From Glebionis coronaria (Eukaryota; Streptophyta; Magnoliopsida; Asterales; Asteraceae): a stretch of DNA of 64,000 nt. The notes beneath the pieces are model-generated. The model did not search any database. It was given only the letters and a program-made list of their open reading frames with translations, and had not been told where the DNA came from. Numbering within the stretch: position 1 is the stretch's first letter; each line of letters starts with the position of its first letter. This document shows positions 22,433-31,905 of this stretch, one piece after another. The stretch is taken from positions 492,859,627-492,923,626 of the forward strand of contig CM046881.1 in NCBI GenBank assembly GCA_025667525.1, given 5' to 3'. The position numbers were made by a program, and so were the translations under genes.

Positions 22433-23218
22433 CAAAACATAACATCTTTTGGACCTAAGAGGGCTAGGTGTCGTAACACCAAACCAACATCATGTCAGCC
22501 AAAAAGTATACTCATCTCAGCACCACATCCGCATAACATCAAACCAACATCAACTCCTCTAATCATAATACCAACTAACACCACTCACCTCTTTATTTTC
22601 ATAAAACCCCCTTAACAATTATTTCATTCTTTAAACTAACTAATAATTTTATTTATAAATAAAAATAAAAAATTAAACTAAAAGTAAAAACACATTACAA
22701 AATAATAAAAAAACATTACCAAAAAAATTAAAATACTTGGGCTATATGTAATTATAAACTTTTGGAGCCAAAAATATATAAAAACACGTATTAAAAAGTT
22801 ACCTAATTTAAAAACTTGAGCTTGGGCTTAAATGTAGTACACCACTAATTAGGTTTTTTTTATTGCTCCAGCCACTACCTTCCACCCTTCACCTTGTCAT
22901 CTTCATCAAACCTGCAAAAGAAAAGTATCTTGTGTAAGGGTGGTGTAACGCCGACCAACGTGTGTTGTCTACGTTATTATACATAACGCTCTTACAAGTG
23001 ATAGCAGTTAACTAGTTGTTCATATATTCTCTCTCGTACAAACACCCAAACATAAGCATGATCTTGAAGCCTCGACTGACACTCTCTCATTGGCTAACTA
23101 GATCATGATTCTTTCAACTAATCTGGTTGAGACACCGGAAGGATGTAAGTTATTTTTAATGGTTATCTTTAGATAGCCGACTCATTTGTACATTCCACAT
23201 ATGTTTTCACTCCATATT
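22433..23218. other. Intergenic, no gene seen
   Basis: AT-rich sequence beside Copia A. A short motif 'caccaaaccaacatc' recurs around 22477 and 22537. I see no open exon or element ends. Confidence 0.5.
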
Positions 23219-23765
23219 TACTTTTTTTCTCTAAAACACATACCACATCTTATTCTTCGGTTCACATGGTCTACCTCTGCGCTTTAATTAACCCGTGTGT
23301 CTTTATCTTATTTCATATTTTTATATTTTTTCTCTCTAAAACACATACCACAACATCTTACTTTTCGGCTCATACGGTCTACCTCTGCGCTTTAATTAAC
23401 ACGTGTGTTTTTATCTTATTTCATATTTTTCTATTTTTTTCTCTCTAAAACACATACCACAACATTTACTCTTCGGCTCACATGGTCTACCTCAGCGTAT
23501 AATTAACCCGTGTGTCTTTATCTTATTTCATATTTTTCTATTTTTTTCCTCTCTAAAACACATACCACAACATCTTACTCTTCGGCTCACATGATCTACC
23601 TCTGCGCTTCAATTAACCCGCTTGTCTTTATCTTATTTCAGATTTCTTTATTTTCTCTCTCTAAAACACATACCACAACATCTTACTCTTCGCCTCATAT
23701 GGTCTACCTTTACGCTTCGATTAACCCGTATGTCTTTATCTTATTTTATGATTTGTCTATCACAC
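23219..23765. repeat. Five tandem copies of a ~108-bp unit
   Basis: The unit is 'ggtctacctctgcgctttaattaacccgtgtg...' followed by 'ttatcttatttcatattttt', 'ctctctaaaacacataccac' and 'atcttactcttcggctcac'. Copies start at 23269, 23376, 23484, 23593 and 23701. Small Leu/Phe-rich frames in it are by-products. Confidence 0.93.
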
Positions 23766-24255
23766 TTTAAGGCTGCATGCGACGGTTCGGTGGACTGATT
23801 CGATCGACCGACTTCGAACTTGATCGATCGAACTTCGAACTCGGTCTGCCCGTTGCGGCGATCGAGTCGAGTCGGTCGAATCGACGAAGTCGATCCTAGA
23901 CACGACCTTTTTTAAAATTAAGAAAAGTTTTATTCGTCTTTTTTTTAGTATTTCATGCTAAAAAAAACTTTAGTTAGTCTTAATTATGTTTTAACTAGAT
24001 AAAATTTGTAATAAATTTTTAAATTTTAATGTATTGAGCTTTGTTTAATTACTCACAACATATATTAATTTAACTATTTTTAGAGTTGATTTAGTTAATT
24101 CAATTTAACCCTTTTACCTTTAATTAAGTCTTTTTTTATTATTTTTTAACAATATTTAAATATAAATATTATTGTAATATTTTATTTTATTTAAATAATT
24201 ATTTGTAAAATTATACATATTAAAAAATTGAAATAGGTCGCTTTATTATAATAAA
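23766..24255. other. Intergenic, GC-richer patch then AT-rich DNA
   Basis: 23770-23890 is rich in gatcg/tcgaac motifs in both orientations; after that the sequence is strongly AT-rich. No gene is seen. Confidence 0.5.
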
Positions 24256-24778
24256 CTAGGCGAGTACCCGCACATAGCGGCGGAAAATCCTAGCTACAGA
24301 TGATTATCGATATGCGATATTGTAGTAAGTATAATTGTAAACTGTTGTAACATGCAATAATTCAAATCTAAAAGTTTTAGAATTTCGATAATCACAAACA
24401 CATGTATGCAGCTAATGCAAATTTATAATGTTTTGAAATCGATTCGACCCGGCCGGGTCAACCGGTTAACTCGATCTGACCGAAAAAACATGTCATTCTA
24501 AACCAAGCTGGCCATATGATCCTAGCACCCCTTTAATTGTAACTTATCAAACCGTGCTTATACTATTTGGTAACTATCATAGCAAATAAACAAGTAGGAT
24601 CATGATAGCTTAAAGACATAACTTACATACGAGTTGATTCTTTCATTTGTCACAGCGTTTGGATAGCCAAATAATTTTTTTACATACTTGTCCAATAATC
24701 AAGATGTACCTATATTGATCACTCTATAAAACATAAATCAGTGAACTGAAGTAAAGGAATGGACTGCTTCTCACTTAC

Positions 24779-24860
24779 CAAAGCGTACTTCGTTCCCGGG
24801 TGGGTGGCTACCTCTTTCTTCTGGTAAAAAAAACGACTTTACACACAGCTTGCATGATCC
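24779..24860 (-). pseudogene. Exon-like fragment within Helitron 1
   Basis: Between an acceptor-like 'ttgatcag' and a donor 'gtaagtgag', one frame is open (SCKLCVKSFFLPEERGSHPP). The phase does not match the upstream exon-like piece at 25201-25094, and a run of T could hide a frameshift. Gene of origin not recognised. Confidence 0.35.
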
Positions 24861-25093
24861 TGATCAAAAATAGGTATTAGAATATGAGTTGTTCTTCTAG
24901 GAGCTCTATAGATTGCCAATACTCATTTAAATCTTAAAGTTTCAAAATTAATGGTTAAGTAAATTAAAAAATCTAATAAAAGCTTATAAATTGCATCTTA
25001 CCTACACATTTATGATGGGGATGTTTATGTTAACTTGATTGCATGGCTTATGAGCTGTGTTAATTAAGAAAAAGTAATAAAAGCTCAACTTAC

Positions 25094-25201
25094 GTCAAAT
25101 TTTCTGATTCTTCGACTACTATTCGAGGCACTGACTCAAACTTTTCTCTATAAATCATGATTTTGGGTCCTGATCCAGACGTCGATGTACATGTTCGGTA
25201 C
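25094..25201 (-). pseudogene. Exon-like fragment within Helitron 1
   Basis: A 108-bp block bounded by 'tacgtag' and donor 'gtaagttg' is open for 35 codons and contains SGSGPKIMIYREKFESVPRI followed by VVEESEN. The composition is protein-like, unlike the flanking AT-rich DNA. I do not recognise the parent gene. Capture of host exons is common in plant Helitrons; that is inference here. Confidence 0.4.
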
Positions 25202-25630
25202 CTACGTATATTAGATCATAATCAAACCACCATCAAAACCTATTGTTTTGTACATGACTAATATTCTATATTAAAAAAAGAAAAAGGTTCAATTAGCTAT
25301 TTATCCTTTATGGTTTTAAATTCCAAGATGAGTTTGACATACTGATGAAAAGAATAAAAGTGTGTACGTGAAGCTGTAGTTGCAGGATCGATCCTTGCAT
25401 AATTTAGAAAGTTTTCACCATCTCATATTTGTTAATATACAACTACAAACATCGTGCTACCATGTTCTGGACCTACACCAATCAAGAATATGAAGAAAAT
25501 TTGCATAGTACATTCTAGTGTTATACATAAAAAGTACCTTAAAGTATACACGATTAAAAAGTCTCACAATATAATACTGAATTCACTTGAAAGGATACCG
25601 GACTCACATGCACCACGACATATCCTCTTG

Positions 25631-25740
25631 TTATTTCCTCTTCTTAAAAGAATGTGTCTCGCAAGCAGCCTCTACTTGCGAAGCAGTTTGAGTTGCATTC
25701 CAAATAGCCGCTTCAACGCCCATCAACCATTTATTACTTC
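25631..25740 (-). pseudogene. Last-exon-like fragment within Helitron 1
   Basis: After an acceptor 'tttaaatgcag' one frame is open to a TAA at 25631. It encodes SNKWLMGVEAAIWNATQTAS and ends SFKKRK, a basic nuclear-localisation-like tail. It lies upstream of the two other exon-like pieces yet ends in a stop, so the fragments come from different genes or are rearranged. Parent gene not recognised. Confidence 0.42.
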
Positions 25741-26164
25741 CTGCATTTAAAATAAAAAAATGATTTACCAAAACAGATAAATGTGACTTACAACCGGCTA
25801 AGTTTTAAAAGAAGAAGAGTTGTCTGCATGTCTTTAGTTTATGGTATGCTAAAAACGTTCAAGGACATTCATGATATTTTGTAGCTGTTTACTTTAAAAT
25901 GTTATATCCATAAGTAAAAATACCAGATTTTTGCGTGATAAATTTAAAATTTTAGCTAAAAGGATCCGACTTTAAGATCATTTAGTTAGTGAAAAACGGA
26001 ACAAAGTAACTAGAATTGTAATTAAATGCTTACCTAAGTCGGTGTATTCGAAAAGCTTACATCATGCACCTTCTTGTTCACATTTTCTTACTCAAAAGTT
26101 TCGGCCACATCCTATAAAATAACCTAGAAATAACAGAGAAGTGACATATTAAAAAAGGATAATT

Positions 26165-26312
26165 TCATATATACCCAATGAAACTTCATAAATTACATAT
26201 TTCCCCAAAATACAAGTTTTTAATGCATAATGTACAATGCAAGTAAAGCATGTTTTGGGGATATATGTAATTTATGATGTTTTGGTGGGGATATATGTAA
26301 AAGCCCCTATTA
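26165..26312. mobile_element. MITE-like palindromic repeat, copy 1
   Basis: Two arms of about 50 bp around 'cataaattacatatatcccc' face each other across a loop containing 'acaagtttttaatgcataat'. The same loop and arms recur at 29474-29636, so it is a small repeated foldback family. It lies inside Helitron 1. Confidence 0.65.
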
Positions 26313-27500
26313 AAAATGATTCTTTCAACCCAATTCAACCAAATAAATTAAAACTGTAAGAAATTGGGTTTTTACCTTTAACATGTTACATTTTATTGTG
26401 ACATGATGGATGTAAATAAGAAGGGATTGATTTGATAGATAATCATGTAACGAAAATTGAGGAAGAAGTTACTATTTTTTTAGTTGACTTTCTTAATTGC
26501 AAGTGATTTTCCAGATTATGGTTATGAAAGAAAAAAAATCATATTTTAGGAATGACATGTGATTTCTCTTATGTTAAACCGTTTCAACATATTGCATTCT
26601 TTTAATCCAACGTTTCAACTTTCTGAAAATATGGTTTAATGCCATATATATTCTCTAAATTATGTAAACACAGTTGGTGGCAGCTGTAGATTCCAGATTT
26701 GAAACAGAAATATATATTCTTTAAATATCAAACTCGTAAATTACAATATAATGTTGGCGCCTATTCGGCGGCCAACGCTTATTCCGGCGATGAGTGGCTT
26801 TTTTCGGAAGTAGCTGAAAAAACATAATAATTTTTTATAAAAACACAGATCTAAAAAACAAAATTACATATTTAAAAAAGGAATTTTTCAAAACGTAATT
26901 AATGGTAATAGATATATTATAAAACTGAAAACACACCTTAATCTTAGAAACCCATATTAGTGTGTTTGGTCTTTATGGTCTTGAAACTGTGGTGGTTGTA
27001 TCTCAAGTGGTGGCTTCAGCGGTGGTTTTTGTGGGCTTCGGTGTCGTGTGTGACGGTAGATGGAATTTCGGATGGTGGTGATGGTGAGGTAGGATGGGTG
27101 GTTTAGTATCTATCAAGAACAACTAAAATCATATATTCATAAAAACCTTTTTGTTAAACAAAAAGAACCGCACACCAAACCTCCTAGGCTCAAACCATCA
27201 ACCAGAAACATCATTCAACCATAGCTAATGGCGAAGATGATGGCAACGGATGATCTGGTGGTTGTGGTGGGGGCTGTGATTTTTAGAGAGGGAGAGAAGC
27301 TGAATGGTTGATGTGTATTTTTGTATGATTAGGGTTTGACAGCCGAGTTTTTTGAGTTGATTAGTTCAATAACAGAATAAAACATACCGCTTTTAATACT
27401 TTCCATAAGTGATGGTTGGATGGAATGAAGCTTACAGGAGAAGTTTAGTTGAAAATTTTCAACTTTTCAATTTTCAACAAATGGGATAAACCCTTTATAG
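26313..27500. other. Helitron 1 interior, unassigned
   Basis: Mostly AT-rich, with a GC-richer part at 26755-27330 containing 'ggcgcctattcggcggccaa' and GGT-rich stretches. It might be another captured fragment. No convincing exon. Confidence 0.3.
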
Positions 27501-27504
27501 GGTA

Positions 27505-28246
27505 CTAGACGATTACCCGCGCATAGCAGCGGAATTACCTAAAGACATGTAATTAATGATATGCTAATTGATTCGATTGTCGAACTCGTGACCCAATAAT
27601 TGCCTAGCGATAGATAGTTAATGATTTATTAATTGACCTGATGGTCGAATCGGTAACCCGGTGACTCGTCTGGGTTGAACCGGTAGGCGAGCCCGTTCCT
27701 ATAGAGTCGATCGGGTTGACTCGGTGGTCGAACACGTGTCCCGATGTTTGAACCCGTGACCCGGTGACTCGATAGGATTGACCCGGTGGTCGAAACCAGT
27801 GACCCGGTGGCTCGACAGGATTGACCCAGTTGTCGAACCCGTGACCCGGTGACTCGATCGGGTTAACCCGATGGTCGAACCCGTGACTCAAAAATATTGG
27901 CTCGATGGTCGAACCTGTTATCCGGTGACTCAATCGGCTTGGTCCGATGGTCGATCCGTGACCTGATGACTCGACTGGGTTGACCCGTTGGTGGAACCCG
28001 TGACCAAGTTACTCGACCGAATTAATCCGGTGGTGGAACCCCTGACCCGGTAACTTATGTAATTATTTATGGTTTAATTTTTCAACATTTCCTATTTTAT
28101 TCAACTTATGTGCATTTATTTTTTTAACAATTTCATAATTAATATCTAACTTCTATGTATTAAATTTTTCAACAATTCCATAATTAAGTCATTTTTCAAC
28201 ATTAAAGGTTTTGAGGTTTTTCCTTTATAAGTAGTAGAGATAGAGA
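27505..28246 (-). mobile_element. Helitron 2 (742 bp), nested in the 5' end of Helitron 1
   Basis: Minus orientation. The 5' end TCTCTATCTCTACTACTTAT is at 28246; the 3' end is CTAG at 27508-27505 after a hairpin (CCGC...GCGCGGG), with A before and T after. Removing it restores the 5' end of Helitron 1. The interior is largely a 42-bp minisatellite. Non-coding. Confidence 0.78.
27640..28050. repeat. 42-bp minisatellite inside Helitron 2
   Basis: About nine imperfect copies of a unit built from tgacccggtgactcgatcgg and gttgacccggtggtcgaacc. It is GC-rich compared with its surroundings. The frame at 27933-27604 minus is a by-product. Confidence 0.88.
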
Positions 28247-28301
28247 TATAGATAGATCACTGTGAGTCGTCGAAAAAAAACTAATATAAAAAAAATACAG
28301 A

Positions 28302-28496
28302 TCACATTAAATTGCTGTTGTAAGTAGCATAATGTATATAGTCTTCCTTCAGCACATGTTCTAATAAAAAAGATACAGTTTTTTCTACGGTCACTAAATA
28401 TGATCGAGTTTGTAGACAATGATGCATGGTGTTCCATACTTTGGTTTTAATTTCATATATTAAATGTGCACGACCTATCCACCAATTTTTATTCAT
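28302..28496 (-). pseudogene. Exon-like fragment, gene not recognised
   Basis: An open stretch of 64 codons with protein-like composition: MNKNWWIGRAHLIYEIKTKV, then HHCLQTRSYL and LLEHVLKEDYIHYATYNS. It is preceded by 'cattattggaag' (acceptor-like) and followed by 'gtgatc'. It lies just outside the Helitron 1 5' end. It could be a gene relic or an exon moved by a transposon. No function is proposed. Confidence 0.35.
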
Positions 28497-28785
28497 CTTC
28501 CAATAATGAAAATAACTAGCGACATAACTGAGTTAAACTGAGTTTGAGCTTAATATGATTTGAGTTCGATTTAATAAAATTTATATATTGATAGCTTGTC
28601 AATTTTTTATCAATCAGTCTTAAATTTAGCTTAATAAAGCTCGATCAAAGCTTAAATTATAACTTAAAATTAAATTCAATTTAGTTAATATTAATAAAAT
28701 AACAATAATATATACTAATACTAAAACTTAACATTAAAATAAAATATAAGTTTAAATAACTTATAATATTTTAACAAAATATTTA
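28497..28785. other. AT-rich intergenic DNA
   Basis: Very AT-rich, with repeated 'agctt' and 'gagctt' motifs. No gene. Confidence 0.5.
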
Positions 28786-29207
28786 TGCTACTATATAAAG
28801 CATTTGGGATCTTCTTAAAATAGAAGACTGAAAATTCAGACTTTTTTACCTAATAAATAAAGCAAGTGGTTGATATCTTATCAACATTATATACTATAAC
28901 ATTTTCTAACAACCTTTTGTAACAAACTTCTGTAACAAACTTTTGTAACAACATTTTTTCTTTTAAATTGAAATTTTTATTTATTTATTATTTTTATAAT
29001 CTAATTTCACTATATTTTTTAAAATTTTGTGTTTTTTAATTCGATATCCATTCTGATACATTTTTATTAACTTTTTGTCTTTTTCAATTTTAGTGGGGCT
29101 TTTAATTCGATTTTTTAGAATTTTACAATGAGTAAGAGACTAATATTTGTTAGTCTTATAATTCGTTATTAGATACTCGTCATTGCATTAGGCGGGTATC
29201 GTTCTAG
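28786..29207 (+). mobile_element. Helitron 3-like element (about 420 bp)
   Basis: The 3' end is CTAG followed by T (29204-29207), preceded by a degenerate hairpin 'attgcattaggcgggtat'. The likely 5' end is 'tgctactatataaagcattt' at 28786, where TC has become TG. Small and non-coding. Confidence 0.5.
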
Positions 29208-29473
29208 TATATTATTATAAATAATGAGATGATGTATTATATAATAATATAATTTTTATATTTATATTCAAATGATGTATGAAACAATCTGTGATATATA
29301 CAAAAATAAAAAAATAAAAATACAAAATACTAAAATATAAATGTAATTAGAATTAAAAGTCTTTATTATACATATTATCTATTTATTTATAAAATAACTT
29401 TTTATAATTAAATTGATACTCAAACTAGTCTTTAGATGTTTATATGCATTAATCATAAAAACGTATTTTTATT

Positions 29474-29636
29474 AAGGGAAATTTGTATATATACCAAAAT
29501 ATACTTGTTTATTTGCATATTTCCTCATAGTACAAGTTTTTAATACATAATTACAATAAGATTTAAGTATGAAATGGGGAAATATGCAAAATAGGCAAGT
29601 TTACTTGGATATATATACAATTGCCCCTTTTATTAA
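29474..29636. mobile_element. MITE-like palindromic repeat, copy 2
   Basis: Arms 'gtatatataccaaaatatac' and 'ggatatatatacaattgccc' face each other with the same loop (acaagtttttaatacataat) as copy 1 at 26165. Confidence 0.65.
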
Positions 29637-29834
29637 AGTTTGAAAAAGTTTGACAAACACTCGAGCTGAGCTTTTAAAAGCTTAAGCTTGAGCTTAGTAT
29701 ATTTTCGAGCTATTTTTTGAGCTTAAGCTTAGGCTTAAGTTTGATAAAAGTTTAGCTTGATCGAGTTAAACTCAAACTCGACTTGAGTTGTTTGATAAAA
29801 AATTAGTTTGACTGCAACCTTAAAACATTATCAT

Positions 29835-30093
29835 TACTCCCTCTGTCTCATTATAAGTGTTCATTTTGACTTTTTTCGGTCTTCATAATTCAACTTTTAC
29901 CATAAATATTTTCATTTGTGTTATATGATACCGGATGAAAATTATATATAATGAAAATGCTTTTAAATTTCAATCCATACATATATTTTTCATCAAGTAT
30001 TGTATAACACAAATAAATATATTTATAGTTAAAGTTGAATAGAAAAGAATGAAAAAAATCAAAATAGACGTTTATTATGAGACGAATGTAGTA
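29835..30093. mobile_element. Stowaway-type MITE with TA duplication
   Basis: Inverted ends CTCCCTCTGTCTCATTATAA (29837) and TTATTATGAGACGAATGTAG (30091) are flanked by TA on both sides. This is the classic plant Stowaway (Tc1/mariner) end; 255 bp without the TA. Confidence 0.9.
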
Positions 30094-31504
30094 TCATTTT
30101 TGAATCAGTGGGTTTAACTGAAAAATTGCACATAGACTAAACTCGACATGCATAAGCATAACTAATTACTGTAATAGAAAGACAAACGAATGACTAATAA
30201 AACATTAAAACAAAGTGTATTATCAGGAATCGGTTAAGGTTTTTAGTGATTTAATATTGTGCTATAAAATACAAGAACCGTAGAAATGGAACATATAATG
30301 GACTTAAAGAAAAGGATTTAACAGCTACTCTTACATCATTGTAGTTGTTTTTTATTGTTTTATATTTTATAACATACCATGAAAACTCCCCCTAAACAAA
30401 GGGTTGATTTAAACATTTCAAAATTTTATTAATATATTTTAAAATATGTGTGTCGTGACTATTTATCCTTAATATATATATACATCACTAAATAATTTAA
30501 GCAAATGTGCAAATAAATTAGTAAAGTGTGCAAATCAGCGCTTCTAAACAAATATCAATAATTCTATCACAAAATAAATCTTCATATTTTAATTATTTGC
30601 TCAAAGTATACCTAGGTTTAAATTTTGTTTTGAAAATAATTTATAGACTTCAAGACTAGAGTAGTACTTAGAGGCGAAAATAAATGCGAGTTATAAGGGT
30701 TATTTGTGTTTCTAGCGAAAAAAATTTACTACAAAATTTTAAAAATATCTAGATTTTTTTATAATTTGCCAGTGTTTTAAAAAAATATTTTATAATATAA
30801 TTTATAAAAAATATTAAAATATGTTTATGACTCGAACTTTCTCACTCCGCCCCTAGTTTTACTCAAAACTTAAACGGATCATAACCATCCCCTTTGAATT
30901 TTGATAGATGATATAGACTTGACCAATACATATTTATTTGTTAGCACCAAGTGATGATGTGACCTCTCACATTTAAATTTGTTTTGTTCCATCCACTCTT
31001 CACTGCTTATCAAATCATCAAAATTAACTTGATCAAGACAAATCCAGCTCTTTATTTTAATCAAATTCATAGCTTATCATCAAATGCATTCTAGTTTATA
31101 GATGGATACATGAAAACACAGACAGATTTAAATAAAATATCCAAATGTCATATTCATTGATAAAAACAAGTAAATACAGACTTAAAGAGCATGAAGGTTG
31201 GCCTGGCTTTTAGGGTGTTATACAATCAACTACCAAAAGTTATAAAATTATTGTGTCTCATGCTTGTCTCCTTGGATAATATAATAGTGGATTCCTTGTA
31301 CCCTCTTTTTGTATCCCCTCATATGACAAACTAAGTAAAAGTTAAACAAAAGTATGAATTATTATGATTCATGATAATCAAGATATTTTTATGAATGATG
31401 TTAGGTTTGTGTTTATGTTTTTTTTAGAGAGCTACACTTTTTCAAGAAAAGAAACAAGTGCACATATTAAGTCCACAATAAAAGCTAATGGTGACCAAGT
31501 GAGT
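30094..31504. other. Intergenic, no gene seen
   Basis: AT-rich DNA. The short minus frame at 31070-30879 has no recognisable domain and I do not call it. 31150-31330 is unremarkable. Confidence 0.5.
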
Positions 31505-31700
31505 TCACCGAATTAGGGCGTGTTTGTTTCGGCTTATATAGAGGCTTATGGCTTGTGTGGTTTTCGGCTTATGTTTCATAGGCTCTTTTTTTTTGCTTAT
31601 TTCGAATCTTTTTTGCTTATATAAGATTATCATGTCATAATAAACTTATATAAGCCCGTAGATGGTGTGTAAAGAAACTAAACTGGGGCTTGACCATCCA
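31505..31700. repeat. GCTTAT-rich MITE-like repeat
   Basis: 'gggcgtgtttgtttcggctt' followed by repeated 'ggcttat' in both orientations. It is related to repeats in OAT intron 1 (35560-36235). Ends not fixed. Confidence 0.4.
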
Positions 31701-31821
31701 AATAGATTTACTTCAAAATCCGTTGGGACCTTGTAGATAACTAAAGCAAGCTAGGCTAACTCGAAATTTCCTTCGAACAAGTTTAGCGCCCTAAAGTTCA
31801 TTAGCTTAAAATTTTAATAAA

Positions 31822-31905
31822 CCGCATCTTTGGTATAAAATGGACAATTGCTATTACCCAATTCAACTTATTAAAACAAACCTAGGCTCCTAGCATCAAG
31901 ATGCA
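31822..31905 (-). terminator. Probable OAT 3' UTR with polyadenylation signal
   Basis: Downstream of the TGA the minus strand has 'ttttaataagttgaattggg' (about 31878-31859), a usual plant polyadenylation-type motif. The exact cleavage site is unknown. Confidence 0.35.

Larger units (their letters stand above)
24256..28256 (-). mobile_element. Helitron 1 (non-autonomous), 3.26 kb plus a nested Helitron
   Basis: Minus orientation. The 3' end is CTAG at 24259-24256, preceded by a GC hairpin (CCGC ... GCGGG) and followed by T. The 5' end is split: TCTATCTATA at 28256-28247 and, on the other side of Helitron 2, TACCCTATAAAGGG from 27504. Joined, these give a typical plant Helitron 5' end (TC... 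TATAAAGGG) preceded by A. Insertion between A and T without target duplication is as expected. No Rep/helicase is seen. It carries exon-like fragments and a MITE. Confidence 0.72.

Noticed and set aside
25454..25750. 98-codon plus frame
   Set aside because: Antisense to the better supported exon-like block 25740-25631 with splice-like borders; no domain.
27604..27933. Minus-strand frame over the 42-bp minisatellite
   Set aside because: By-product of a tandem unit that is a multiple of three.
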